The position numbers and the translations under genes were made by a program. This document shows positions 40,453-49,000 of a stretch of 53,341 nucleotides of DNA, piece after piece. Position 1 is the stretch's first letter. Each line of letters begins with the position of its first letter. Location of the stretch: contig JADJRB010000008.1 in assembly GCA_016712445.1 (NCBI GenBank), positions 1 through 53,341 of the forward strand. Direction: 5' to 3'. The notes under the pieces are model-generated. The model had not been told where the DNA came from. It searched no databases and saw nothing but the letters and a program-made list of their open reading frames with translations. The DNA is from Acidobacteriota bacterium (GTDB lineage: Bacteria; Pseudomonadota; Alphaproteobacteria; Caulobacterales; Hyphomonadaceae).

Positions 40453-41087
40453 CGCTCCGACCCGCCGACGTAGCGTTGGCTGTACTCGCTCTCGGCGACG
40501 AACAGCCCGATCAGCCAGCACAGCGGCTCGAACACCCACCGCACCACCTTGCCGCGCCAGCACGGCCGCGCCCGAAGTCCCACCTGGAACGCCAACTCCT
40601 CGGCACGCCAGCGTGCGATCGGCAGCGCCGCCTTCGTGGCGAGCGGCGACCGCCGCATCAACCGGACATACGGGACCGCCCAGGCGTGATAGCCGCGAGC
40701 CGTGATGTGGCTGATGTGCTGGCGGGAGTACTCGGTGTCGATCGCGAGCGTCTGAGCGTCCAGAAGCCCCTGCGCGTGCAGTTCGCTGCAGATGACCCGC
40801 CCGACCTTGGCGATGCCGCCGAGCGCGCCGCCGATCGCGCCCAGCCCGCCTACAGCGCCCAAAACGGCGTTCTGCAGCAGCCCGCCCTTGTCTTCCTTCT
40901 GTTCCTTGACCGGCTCCAGCTTGGGAGCCAGAGGAGCCAGCGGGGCGGGGGATCGCTCCAACCCGGCGGTCGGCGCAACGGCATTGCCGGTGACGGGGTC
41001 GACGTCGCCCCCAACCGCGTTCGGGTATCGGCCGACGCTGTAAAGTGCGTCGCCGGCTCGCTTTTGCTCGAACGTGTCTTCGGCCAT
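40449..41087 (-). CDS. Conserved phage virion-region protein
   Basis: Two hundred and twelve residues from the ATG at 41087 (MAEDTFEQKRAGDALYSVG), preceded by GAGGCGATAGCG. The N-terminal half is linker-like with a Gly-rich hydrophobic stretch (LLQNAVLGAVGGLGAIGGAL). The C-terminal half (VICSELHAQGLLDAQTLAID...GYHAWAVPYVRLMRRSP) matches a module seen in several phage structural operons. It probably belongs to the inner or tail-tip complex. Confidence 0.6.
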   Translation of the reverse strand: MAEDTFEQKRAGDALYSVGRYPNAVGGDVDPVTGNAVAPTAGLERSPAPLAPLAPKLEPVKEQKEDKGGLLQNAVLGAVGGLGAIGGALGGIAKVGRVICSELHAQGLLDAQTLAIDTEYSRQHISHITARGYHAWAVPYVRLMRRSPLATKAALPIARWRAEELAFQVGLRARPCWRGKVVRWVFEPLCWLIGLFVAESEYSQRYVGGSER

Positions 41088-41089
41088 CG

Positions 41090-41662
41090 CTATCGCCTCA
41101 CCAGCACCCACTGAAACGTCACACTCGAATCGAGCCCGGGCTCTTTGTTGGTCGTCAACGTGAACGAGTCGACCGCCTTCGTCACCGCTATAATCAGCGT
41201 CGCTTCCGGCGGCGGCAAGCCCGCTCCGCCACTCACGTAGCTGATCGGCGTCGCCAGGATCGCATATTCGTCGTCCGGCTGCGCCGTCTCAAACGTGAAC
41301 GTCGCAGCGCGGCTCGCTGCGCCCTCGATCATCAGTTCGCCTACCATGTCGCCGGCAAGCCGTGTCGCCAGCACGTAGGCGTTGTTCGCCGTGTTCTGCG
41401 CCTGATAGAGCGTGGTCCGCGCCGGGTCCGGCAGCTTGGCCGCGTCGAACACGGCGGCATCGTACTGCGCCGTGGTCTTCAGGTAGACGTTGCTCAGTTC
41501 GAGCGCCCGGTATAGCTCCCACGCCCAATCGTTCGATGACTTCGCATCCGTCGTCGGATCGCCGGTGTACCGCGGAGGCTTCGGGACCGACAGGAACGTC
41601 TTCTTGCCCGTCGGGCTCGTCGGCTCCGCGGCGTCTACCTTGGTTGTCGGCGCTACAGCCAT
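41090..41662 (-). CDS. Hypothetical virion-region protein
   Basis: One hundred and ninety residues starting MAVAPTTKVDAAEPTSPTGK. A Pro-rich N-terminus, a helical middle (DWAWELYRALELSNVYLKTT) and a beta-rich C-terminus (AATFTFETAQPDDEYAILAT, SSVTFQWVLVRR) suggest a small trimeric or collar protein. No family is recognised. The ribosome binding site is weak. Confidence 0.55.
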   Translation of the reverse strand: MAVAPTTKVDAAEPTSPTGKKTFLSVPKPPRYTGDPTTDAKSSNDWAWELYRALELSNVYLKTTAQYDAAVFDAAKLPDPARTTLYQAQNTANNAYVLATRLAGDMVGELMIEGAASRAATFTFETAQPDDEYAILATPISYVSGGAGLPPPEATLIIAVTKAVDSFTLTTNKEPGLDSSVTFQWVLVRR

Positions 41663-41669
41663 CTGGCGG

Positions 41670-41705
41670 CTACTTGCACGGCTTCGGACCCTTCTTCTTC
41701 GCCAT
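41670..41705 (-). CDS. Eleven-residue micro-ORF MAKKKGPKPCK
   Basis: Very short open frame in the 58-base gap between the 190-aa gene and the gp10-like gene. Its ATG has an excellent ribosome binding site, GGAGGT eight bases upstream, better than that of the next gene. The peptide is strongly basic with one Cys. It could be a real micro-protein, or a leader whose translation controls the downstream gene. Confidence 0.4.
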   Translation of the reverse strand: MAKKKGPKPCK

Positions 41706-41720
41706 CGAAACCACCTCCCC

Positions 41721-43145
41721 TCACCTGTCCAGCTGCGTCACGAGCACCTCGAGGCGAACCAGCTCGATCGGCGCCTCGTCAGTGACCTCGTACTCGAACT
41801 GCCACGACTCGGCCATGCCGAAGCCGCCGAAGTGGAGCACGGTCGCGTTCTCCCCCGCGTTACCGAGCGACCGCCTCACCCAAGGACCGAAGCTGCCCGA
41901 GTCGCGGCGGGCACGGATCCGGAACTCGGCGGCCGTCGTGTACGTCCCGGTGCCGCGGCGCAGCCGGGCGCGCATGTCGTCGATCCGGACCACGCCCCAA
42001 TCGGTGATGTCGGCGGTGCGAGCGGACATGCGCTGCGGGTCGCTGCCGATGCGATACCGATCGCGGGACATGCGGTAGACCTTGCCGGCGCCGCCGACGA
42101 ACGTGTCGCTCCAGCAGTCGTAGACGCTCCATCCAGGCCAGCGGCCGGGCGCGCTGGCGAGTGCGTTCCAGCCGAGCAATGAGCACCACCGCTTGCCGCG
42201 CACGTCGTAGGCGAGGGTGATTCCCTTGGTCCCGTACCGCGGCAGCGATGCGTTCGGCATCGACAGGATGATGAAGTTCTGGCCGAACGGCGCGCACTCG
42301 GCCGCCCAGGCGTCCGTCCAGTCGTCGATGCCGCGCAGCGTCAACCCGATGTCCCCGGACACCACCTGCGACAGCTGGCCGGAGAACCGGACGAACTCCT
42401 GGTCCATCGTGAGGCCCCAGGTCGAACTGTCGGCGAAGATCAGTGTGCCGGGCGCGGAGATGCCCTCGCCAAGCGCCCACCGACGGAAGAACGGCACGTC
42501 GCCGGAGGACAGGCGCTCGTACTGTTCCAGGGATTTCTGACCGCTGAATATCAGCTCGCGGAACGGCGTCACGAGCATCGCCCCGATGTCGTCCGGCATC
42601 GAGTCTGCGGTGAACACGTCGGTGTCCAGCCACTGCGTCGGCGCGCCGGGCTCGCAGTGCCAGAACCTGCCGCTGTCCGGCTCGACCGCCATGACGTAGC
42701 CGTCGATGTAGCCGAGGTGCGATGCCTGCGGGGCGTTGTCGGCGAGTGGCGTGATCCGGAAGCCGTCGTACTTGCAGATGGTCCCGCCGGCGGCGACCAA
42801 TAGGAAATCGTCCGTCTCGGCGAACGAGTGCCGCCGGCCGCCGTCGATGATCGTGCCGGGGATGTCGCCCACCTTGCCCGAGCTGTCGATCCGGTGCGCG
42901 GTGCCGCCGCTGGTGGTCGCGATCAGATCGCCGCGCCAATCGTGCAGGCCGTAGACGAGGTAGGGCGTGCCGAAGTCGGCGAACACGTCGAGGCCGAAAA
43001 AGCGACTGTGCCCCTCCGCCTCGTTGATGAAGGCGTTCTCGATCGAAGCGTTCGCACGGGTGAGCGCAGACTCGTCGATGTTCGTGAACATCTTCGTGCC
43101 GATCGGCACCTGCTGCCAGCCGCCCCCCTGGCGCGCGCGGGCCAT
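41721..43145 (-). CDS. P22 gp10-like packaged-DNA stabilisation protein
   Basis: Four hundred and seventy-four residues from the ATG at 43145 (MARARQGGGWQQVPIGTKMF), close to the 472 residues of P22 gp10. In P22 this protein forms part of the tail machine below the portal and closes the head after packaging. Family features include HRIDSSGKVGDIPGT, FAETDDFLLVAAGG, GYIDGYVMAVEPDSGRFW, TPFRELIFSGQKSLEQYER and ITLAYDVRGKRWCSLLGWN. It lies in the expected place after the connector gene, though a spike gene is interposed. Confidence 0.82.
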   Translation of the reverse strand: MARARQGGGWQQVPIGTKMFTNIDESALTRANASIENAFINEAEGHSRFFGLDVFADFGTPYLVYGLHDWRGDLIATTSGGTAHRIDSSGKVGDIPGTIIDGGRRHSFAETDDFLLVAAGGTICKYDGFRITPLADNAPQASHLGYIDGYVMAVEPDSGRFWHCEPGAPTQWLDTDVFTADSMPDDIGAMLVTPFRELIFSGQKSLEQYERLSSGDVPFFRRWALGEGISAPGTLIFADSSTWGLTMDQEFVRFSGQLSQVVSGDIGLTLRGIDDWTDAWAAECAPFGQNFIILSMPNASLPRYGTKGITLAYDVRGKRWCSLLGWNALASAPGRWPGWSVYDCWSDTFVGGAGKVYRMSRDRYRIGSDPQRMSARTADITDWGVVRIDDMRARLRRGTGTYTTAAEFRIRARRDSGSFGPWVRRSLGNAGENATVLHFGGFGMAESWQFEYEVTDEAPIELVRLEVLVTQLDR

Positions 43146-43147
43146 GT

Positions 43148-43489
43148 CTACGCGGCCCCGGGCGGCAGCAGCGGGAACGTCTGCACGTCGGCGCACCTGC
43201 AACACCGAACGAACGTCGGCGTCAGCGTGAAAATTTCGCAGCCGCACGAGCAGTGCCAGATGAGCTCTTCCTCCTCCCCATACACCGCATTCACGAACGC
43301 CGCCTTGTCCAGCCCGCAGGCCGGACACGTCATCCATACCGATCCAAGCGGAGCGCGGGCCTCGTGCTCGTGCCCGCACTGCAGGCAACGAGCGTGCCCG
43401 ATGAGGCGCATCTCGGTTTCCGGCGGGCGCTGGCGCAGGGCGACGACGTCTCCACGGCGGCTAGACCTGCTGACGTGAACGTCGGCCAT
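43148..43489 (-). CDS. Small Cys-rich zinc-binding protein
   Basis: One hundred and thirteen residues starting MADVHVSRSSRRGDVVALRQ, with AAGGA nine bases upstream. Four Cys clusters are visible: CLQCG, CPACG, CSCGCE and CCRC, enough for two zinc ribbons. It overlaps the 3' end of the spike gene by about 160 bases in another frame, which is unusually long here and may mean that the spike's stop is misplaced. A structural zinc protein of the tail or head is likely. Confidence 0.6.
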   Translation of the reverse strand: MADVHVSRSSRRGDVVALRQRPPETEMRLIGHARCLQCGHEHEARAPLGSVWMTCPACGLDKAAFVNAVYGEEEELIWHCSCGCEIFTLTPTFVRCCRCADVQTFPLLPPGAA

Positions 43490-45339
43490 CCACCGATGTC
43501 CTTGTTGGCCGCGCCCGTGACCCGAACCTCGATCTGTTGCCCGTTCACCGCGATCGTGGCGTCCCAGGAGCTGTCGGTTTCGTAGACGGTGCGCTGCGTC
43601 GTTACGCCGGTCGAGTCGAGCGCGGCCGCCTGCGCGGTGAGCGTGCCGTTCGCGAAGGCGATGCCGGTGAGCGCATCCTTGATCTGCTCGTCGTTCACGA
43701 ACTCGCCGACGATGCCTCGGAGCGTGAGCGTTCCGGACGTGCCGCTGTCGGAGTCGGCGGTGATGACCGCCTGCGCGTCCGACGTTTGGCCGGTGAGCAC
43801 CTGCCCGAGCGTGAAGTTCGCCGTCTGCCCGTCGTAGGCGAGCGTGTCTCCCGGCCGGTAGGCGCCGGTCTGCAGCACGTAGACGGCGCGGCCGACGCCG
43901 TTGCGCTGGTTGCCGATGACGCGCGCAAGGACGTACGCCACCTCCCCGGCCGCGAGAAGGTGCGTCCAGACCGCCAGCGGCGACGCGCCCGTTGTGATCG
44001 CGGTCACGGTGCCATCCAGCGACGACTGCACCCGCAGCCACCGGCGGCCGTCGCCAGTCGCATCGAGCGAGAACGCCCCGGTCTCCATGCAGTCGCGGAC
44101 GACCACGGCGTTCTCGATCGGGATTTCCAACTTGACCGCGGCGTCGTTGAACAGGCTCTGCCGGAACTCGACCAGTTCGGCCTTGCCGGTGATGTTGATC
44201 GTGCCCGCGTCGACCCGGCATGACGTGAACAGGAGCTGCGCCGTCGTGTTGACGGTCACGTTGTCGGTGTCGTCGTCGAGGATGTCCAGGTGCAGGCCGT
44301 CGCCAGACCACTCGCAGTTGTTGAAGGCGAGGCGCCTCGCCCCCTTGATCCGTACGTCGGTCTGCAGGTTGTCGAACCGCACGCCGTCGAACCGGATGCC
44401 GCGGCACTCCGCGTCCTCGTACGCCAGCTCGATCCCCTGGTCGCGGCATAGACCCACCCGGCCGCCAGACCACAGGATATTCTGGCTTACGCCCCCGACG
44501 TCGCCGGTGCCGGTCGCCAGGTCGCCGTGGATGCGCGCCCCCTTTGCGCAGTCGGTGATCGAGAGGCCGCGCCACTCGCAGTTCGTCAACCCCTGCGCCA
44601 ACAAGCCCCCCTCGAACCGCGTGATGACCGCGCCATTGAGGACAAGGCCCTGACGACCGACGACCTTGATGCCGATCGATCCCGAGCTGAGCTGTGCGCC
44701 GTCGAGGGTGAGGTGCTCGAAGCCGGCGTGGTCGCCGCTGATGGTGACGGCCACGTCCGCGACGTAGGACCGCAGCGTGGTTACGCCTTCGCCGCCGCCC
44801 CGGAACCGGACGTTGGCGGGCAGGTCGATCTGGTTGAACTCGATCACCCGAGGGGGGAGGTAGATCACGCCGCCGCCGATCTGGACGCAGCGCCCGATCG
44901 CCGCGATGAGAAGCGCCGTGTTGTTGGCAGCGGACGAGGAGGAGAACGACCCCAGGTCCTCGGCGAAGACGACCCGCCCGACAATCTCGCGAAGGGGGCG
45001 CGCCGGCGTCGTGGTCAGCACCGACACGACGGCTTCGGACGCGTCTTCGCCGACCAAGGAGCGTAGGGCGGGGCGCTGGATGCCGGTGTTGCCGATCGTC
45101 GGCTCGTTCAGCTGGTAGGCGTCGAGGGTGTAGAGCGACTGCGCGAACTTGCCGTAGCTGCGCCCGTCGGCGTCGAGCCTGGACACCAGCACCTGCGGGT
45201 TCGTCGCCGGCTGCGTCAGCGCCTCGTCGTAGAAGATCGCGGCGTGCGCGTTGCTGTTCGGCCGATAGACGTGCACGACCGCGCCCGGGAACCCCTCGCG
45301 CCAGATGTCGAACTCTTCGACGAGCTGCACCGTCGGCAT
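43330..45339 (-). CDS. Beta-helix tailspike-like protein
   Basis: Six hundred and sixty-nine residues starting MPTVQLVEEFDIWREGFPGA. The N-terminal 110 residues are a virion-attachment domain; DLGSFSSSSAANNTALLIAA and GGVIYLPPRVIEFNQIDLP mark the entry into a pectate-lyase-type right-handed beta helix (about 130-430) with many short repeats. A C-terminal beta domain follows (GDTLAYDGQTANFTLGQVL). The last 45 residues (AVETSSPCASARRKPRC...) look spurious because they overlap the zinc-binding gene; the natural end is probably near GGWPTFTSAG. It could be a receptor-binding depolymerase or a tail-needle-associated spike. Confidence 0.75.
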   Translation of the reverse strand: MPTVQLVEEFDIWREGFPGAVVHVYRPNSNAHAAIFYDEALTQPATNPQVLVSRLDADGRSYGKFAQSLYTLDAYQLNEPTIGNTGIQRPALRSLVGEDASEAVVSVLTTTPARPLREIVGRVVFAEDLGSFSSSSAANNTALLIAAIGRCVQIGGGVIYLPPRVIEFNQIDLPANVRFRGGGEGVTTLRSYVADVAVTISGDHAGFEHLTLDGAQLSSGSIGIKVVGRQGLVLNGAVITRFEGGLLAQGLTNCEWRGLSITDCAKGARIHGDLATGTGDVGGVSQNILWSGGRVGLCRDQGIELAYEDAECRGIRFDGVRFDNLQTDVRIKGARRLAFNNCEWSGDGLHLDILDDDTDNVTVNTTAQLLFTSCRVDAGTINITGKAELVEFRQSLFNDAAVKLEIPIENAVVVRDCMETGAFSLDATGDGRRWLRVQSSLDGTVTAITTGASPLAVWTHLLAAGEVAYVLARVIGNQRNGVGRAVYVLQTGAYRPGDTLAYDGQTANFTLGQVLTGQTSDAQAVITADSDSGTSGTLTLRGIVGEFVNDEQIKDALTGIAFANGTLTAQAAALDSTGVTTQRTVYETDSSWDATIAVNGQQIEVRVTGAANKDIGGWPTFTSAGLAAVETSSPCASARRKPRCASSGTLVACSAGTSTRPALRLDRYG

Positions 45340-45340
45340 G

Positions 45341-46054
45341 TCAAATCCCCCACGGGCGGGTGAAGCCGGTCGAAGCGTGCTCCCGTGAGTGCACGGCCAC
45401 CAGCTGCCGTTTCAGGTCTTCTGCGTATCTGGCCAACCGCACGATTTCCACCTCCGGCAGCTTCCGGACCGGGCCGGCGCCAATCTCGGCGGCGAGCGCC
45501 ATGATGGCCCACCGGTTCCAGGCGCGCGGGAGCTGCGTCAGCACGCGCCCCTGCTCGTCGGACGGATCGAGCGCGTACGTCGAGGCGGTCAGCCGCAGCA
45601 CCGCGTCGCGGGCCGGCGTCGGATGCAGGTACATCGTCGACGGTTCTAGGCGATCGACGTAGATGATGGACGGATCGCCGATCTGAGGATCGTTGATCGC
45701 CAACTCCCACGCCGATCGCCTCACCAGGGTCATGGTGTTGCCGCGGCCCGTCGGGGCGGTGCCGACGATCAGGCTCGCGCTCTTCGGGTACTGGACGCCG
45801 TCGACCGGCAGCAGGTGCACGAAGTCGTCCGGCAGCAGGTACGAGGCCTTGCCGATGGTGAGCGGCAGCAGGTAATCCCGCTGCGTCATCCACGGTGGGG
45901 TGTATTTCTCGAGCAGGCTGTCGATGACGACGTCCAGCCATTCCAGCGCGCGATCGATCTCGACCTTCTGCGCGGCGGTGTCGTTGATGGAAAAGGCGCC
46001 GATCCGTTGCAGCGCCTTTTCCGCGATCGTGCTGGCCGGGAGCGGGTTCGTCAT
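45341..46054 (-). CDS. Tail accessory/head-tail connector (P22 gp4 or T7 gp11-like)
   Basis: Two hundred and thirty-seven residues from the ATG at 46054 (MTNPLPASTIAEKALQRIGA), which overlaps the previous stop (ATGA). The N-terminal helix pair (IAEKALQRIGAF, RALEWLDVVIDSLLEKY) and the following GKASYLLPDDFVHLLPVDGV and IIYVDRLEPSTMYLHPTPA are features of adaptor proteins that bind below the portal. Its position between the head genes and the gp10-like gene is as in P22. Confidence 0.65.
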   Translation of the reverse strand: MTNPLPASTIAEKALQRIGAFSINDTAAQKVEIDRALEWLDVVIDSLLEKYTPPWMTQRDYLLPLTIGKASYLLPDDFVHLLPVDGVQYPKSASLIVGTAPTGRGNTMTLVRRSAWELAINDPQIGDPSIIYVDRLEPSTMYLHPTPARDAVLRLTASTYALDPSDEQGRVLTQLPRAWNRWAIMALAAEIGAGPVRKLPEVEIVRLARYAEDLKRQLVAVHSREHASTGFTRPWGI

Positions 46055-46398
46055 TTCCCGCGGCGGCGCCTTGCCGTCTCCGGCTCGGCGTCCGGCTCGG
46101 GCTCGTCGCCGGCCGTCTCCGGCTCGTCCTCTACCCATACGCCGGCCAGGTCCGGCTCGGGATCCGGCTCGGGATCCGGCTCGGCGTCCGGCTCGGCGTC
46201 CGGCTCCAACTCGACGTGGTCGGGGGCCACCTCCACGATGAAGTCTGGTAGCCCGTCGAACAGCAGAGCCGTCTCCGGCTCCATTTCGAGAGGCACGCCG
46301 GGCTGGAACGTGATCTCGATGATGCTGCCGTCGAGGGAGCGGAAGTGGTGCTTCCGCTCCCCGGTGACCGCAGCCTTGTCAGTCACCCGCGCGCGCAC
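46051..46398 (-). CDS. Small protein with acidic Pro/Glu repeat
   Basis: One hundred and fifteen residues from a GTG at 46398 (VRARVTDKAAVTGERKHHF). The first 65 residues look folded (FRSLDGSIIEITFQPGVPLE). The C-terminal half repeats Asp/Glu-Pro (DAEPDAEPDPEPD) and ends in a basic RRRRGK. The repeat arises from 12-bp DNA repeats. It may be a head-decoration or assembly factor. No family is recognised. Confidence 0.55.
   Translation of the reverse strand: MRARVTDKAAVTGERKHHFRSLDGSIIEITFQPGVPLEMEPETALLFDGLPDFIVEVAPDHVELEPDAEPDAEPDPEPDPEPDLAGVWVEDEPETAGDEPEPDAEPETARRRRGK
46151..46198 (-). repeat. Four 12-bp tandem repeats
   Basis: Four tandem copies of a 12-bp unit (plus strand tccggctcggga twice, then tccggctcggcg twice) encode the Asp/Glu-Pro repeat of the 115-residue protein. 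Copy number could vary between relatives. Confidence 0.85.
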
Positions 46399-46401
46399 GG
46401 G

Positions 46402-46809
46402 TCAGAACCGGTACTGGTAGAGCCAGACCAACACCCGGATGTCGGCCGCCGCGGCGATGGCGCCACCAGCGATCAGCAGGTTGAGCGTGTGCGAGCCGTC
46501 GGACGTCGTGAACGGCAGGTTGTTCGCTCGCAGGAAGTTCGCCGCCGCCGCTGTGCTGGCTGCGGTGAGCGCCGTGGTCCCCTGGCGGAGCTGCAGCGTG
46601 CAGTCGGCCCCCAGGGTGCCGCCGATTTTCAGCACCGCGTCGGTGACCATGTACCCGTCCGGAATTTCCGACAGGGTGATGGAGTCGGCCGCGGCGACGT
46701 TGGTGTCGCCCGATGCGAGCGTGGTGAAGGGGAAAATCCAAAGCGTCTCTGCCGGCTCCAGCAGCGGCAGTTTCGAGGGCGGGATGCGGACCCGCGTGTT
46801 GATGGCCAT
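46402..46809 (-). CDS. Small head protein
   Basis: One hundred and thirty-five residues starting MAINTRVRIPPSKLPLLEPA, with GGAGACTGAAAC before the ATG. The beta-rich sequence (WIFPFTTLASGDTNVAAADS...IPDGYMVTDAVLKIGG) directly after the capsid gene fits a decoration or head-completion protein. Family unknown. Confidence 0.6.
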   Translation of the reverse strand: MAINTRVRIPPSKLPLLEPAETLWIFPFTTLASGDTNVAAADSITLSEIPDGYMVTDAVLKIGGTLGADCTLQLRQGTTALTAASTAAAANFLRANNLPFTTSDGSHTLNLLIAGGAIAAAADIRVLVWLYQYRF

Positions 46810-46863
46810 GTTTCAGTCTCCGGCGGAAGGCGTTGATGAAAGCGACGGGCGGCGCGGCGGCGA

Positions 46864-47970
46864 TTAGGACGGCGCCGCCGCGGAGTAGATCGACATCATC
46901 GCGAAGTCCTGGTCGGTCTCGTCCTCCCACTGCGACTTTGCGACCGGCTTGAGCATCCCGAGCATGGTGCTGTTCTTGTACACGATCTGCTCGCCGCGGT
47001 TCTCCTCGCCCTCGTACCAGATGTCCTCACCGACCTTGGCGAAGGCCAGCGCCTTCGTGCCGAACATGAGCGCCTGGGCGCCGTCGACGAGCCCGCCGGA
47101 CCCGTACTTGACGGTGGTGCCGAGGGTGTTCGGCACCTTCGGGTGCTGGAAGAGCATCAGCCCGTCCACGTCCGCGAACATGCCGGTGAAGGCGGGGTTG
47201 GTCGGCCCGCGCAGCCCGGCGTTCTGGATGGCGGCCTGATAGTCCGAGTCCTGCCGCAGGTCGCGACCCTGTTCCAGGCTCATGACGACGGACCACTTCG
47301 TCCCGCCCTTGTAGCGCACGCCCGGCATCCGCGCCCGCTCGGCCTTGGTGCGCGCGGTGACGAGCACATCCCAGGACATCTTGTCGCCGACGGCCAGGCC
47401 GCTGGTTGCCGTCACGGCACCAGGGAACACCTTGCGCTTGGACGACGGGGCGGTGATGTCGGCCCCGAACGCGAGCCGCTTGATGCCGCCGTTCGGCCGG
47501 GCGCGACCGTCGTAGCGGTAATCGAAGGAGATGCCGGCGCCGGTGAGCATCATCAGCTCCTCGATCGTCTGCCCCTTCCAGCGGCCGATCGCCTCCTTGG
47601 CGTAGGAGCGGAACTTCATGACCGTGCGCCGCTCGCTCATGCGGCCCCGGTTCTTCACGGACTTCTTGAACTGGTCGAGGGTGATCTCGAAGTAATCGAA
47701 CAGGATCGCCTCGTCGCGACCCTCGGTCTGGTCATCACCGGACTCGCCGTCGCCGGTCAGGTCCAGGATCAGCGTGATGACGCACTTGTCGCCGCTGTCC
47801 GTCTTCGTGAATTCATCGACAAAGTGCACTGGCTTGCCGTTGTCGCCGTTCGACGTGCCCATCATGCCGGACGCGGAGAAGAAGTTCTCGTCGAGTTGGT
47901 ATTGCCACGCCTGAACGCTCCACAGTTTCTTGCGGAGCGCAGAGATAGCAGCCGGATCGGTCTCAGCCAT
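46864..47970 (-). CDS. Major capsid protein, N4 gp56 family
   Basis: Three hundred and sixty-eight residues from the ATG at 47970 (MAETDPAAISALRKKLWSVQ). An ATG at 47985 would add five. Features of the N4 gp56/DUF4043 capsid family include AWQYQLDENFFSASGMMGT, VHFVDEFTKTDSGDKCVITL, the long helix FEITLDQFKKSVKNRGRM and IGRWKGQTIEELMMLTGAGI. The middle has KYKGGTKW-type segments and a domain with VDGLMLFQHPKVPNTLG. It forms the shell after the scaffold-like gene. Confidence 0.88.
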   Translation of the reverse strand: MAETDPAAISALRKKLWSVQAWQYQLDENFFSASGMMGTSNGDNGKPVHFVDEFTKTDSGDKCVITLILDLTGDGESGDDQTEGRDEAILFDYFEITLDQFKKSVKNRGRMSERRTVMKFRSYAKEAIGRWKGQTIEELMMLTGAGISFDYRYDGRARPNGGIKRLAFGADITAPSSKRKVFPGAVTATSGLAVGDKMSWDVLVTARTKAERARMPGVRYKGGTKWSVVMSLEQGRDLRQDSDYQAAIQNAGLRGPTNPAFTGMFADVDGLMLFQHPKVPNTLGTTVKYGSGGLVDGAQALMFGTKALAFAKVGEDIWYEGEENRGEQIVYKNSTMLGMLKPVAKSQWEDETDQDFAMMSIYSAAAPS

Positions 47971-48991
47971 TTCCGTATCTTTCATTGATCTTGTCGAGCA
48001 CGCCTTTCGGAAGCCTCGCCAACTCGGTCGTTCCCATCCGCAGGATCTGCTTTTCGCTAAACCCGCCGATGTTGTCGAGGGCGGCGCCACCATCTCGGGT
48101 GCCGACGTCATGGGGGGAGGGTGGAAACATGGAGCGCGGCGGCTTCGGCGCTTTCGGCGCCTGTCCGCCTGGGGTCGGTGCGCCGGCGGGACTGTCGCCC
48201 CACTGCCGCTGTGCGAGCCGAGCTACATCCTGGCGCAGTGCCAGCAGGCCGGCTGGGGTCAAGCTGCCGTTCTGGCGGGTCGGGTACTGAGTGCCCGATC
48301 GCGCCTTCTCGACGTAGGCGAGCTGCTCGAGGATCCGCGCTTCCTGGTCGCTGATGCTGGCGACCGCGGGGAATTCCTCATAGAGCTTCGCCGTCTCGGT
48401 TTCCAGGAGCAGGTCCTCCTGGTCCGGGGCCTGTTGGCGGGCCGGGCTCCGCTTGGCGAGTTGCGCGTCGAGGAGCTGTTCGTTCAGCCCGATCTGCGCC
48501 TCGGTCCACTCGGCGGCAGTCAGCTCGCCGTCGTCGTACCGCGCCGCCTGCTCTCGGAGCTGCGCCTTGATCGCCTCTACCGGATCGACCGCCGGGGTGG
48601 CTGGTGCCGATGCCGGCGTGCCTCGTTCGGCGACGGCTTTGAGGGTGTCGAGTTGCCCTCGCAGGTAGGCGGCCTCTTGCTCCGCCTTGCGGCGCTGCTC
48701 GATCACCTCGTCGAGCCGTTCCTTGGGGATCATGTACCCCTTGGTCGGCTCGGGTTCCGCCGGTGCGGATGCGTCCTGGGCCGCGGGCTCGGCGTCCGCG
48801 TCCTCATCGTCGGCCAGGTCGACCTCGTCGGCTTCGTCGATGTCGCCATCGGGATCGATGCCGGCCGCCTCTACCTCCTTCAGCAGCTCGTCGACCCTCG
48901 CGTCCTCCGGTCGCCGTGCCCGAGCGAACCCGCCCGTGCCGTACTGATTCGGGAGATCGATCTGCTTCTTGTCGCCCTGGTCGTCGCTCAT
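47963..48991 (-). CDS. Scaffold-like protein
   Basis: Three hundred and forty-two residues; AGGAG lies six bases before the ATG. An acidic N-terminus (GDIDEADEVDLADDEDADAE), a long coiled coil (EVIEQRRKAEQEAAYLRGQL...), and a basic, short C-terminal tail (RLPKGVLDKINERYG) are the usual features of scaffolds, which bind capsid subunits and leave before packaging. It overlaps the capsid start by a few bases. Confidence 0.7.
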   Translation of the reverse strand: MSDDQGDKKQIDLPNQYGTGGFARARRPEDARVDELLKEVEAAGIDPDGDIDEADEVDLADDEDADAEPAAQDASAPAEPEPTKGYMIPKERLDEVIEQRRKAEQEAAYLRGQLDTLKAVAERGTPASAPATPAVDPVEAIKAQLREQAARYDDGELTAAEWTEAQIGLNEQLLDAQLAKRSPARQQAPDQEDLLLETETAKLYEEFPAVASISDQEARILEQLAYVEKARSGTQYPTRQNGSLTPAGLLALRQDVARLAQRQWGDSPAGAPTPGGQAPKAPKPPRSMFPPSPHDVGTRDGGAALDNIGGFSEKQILRMGTTELARLPKGVLDKINERYGNG

Positions 48992-49000
48992 ACTCGGCTC

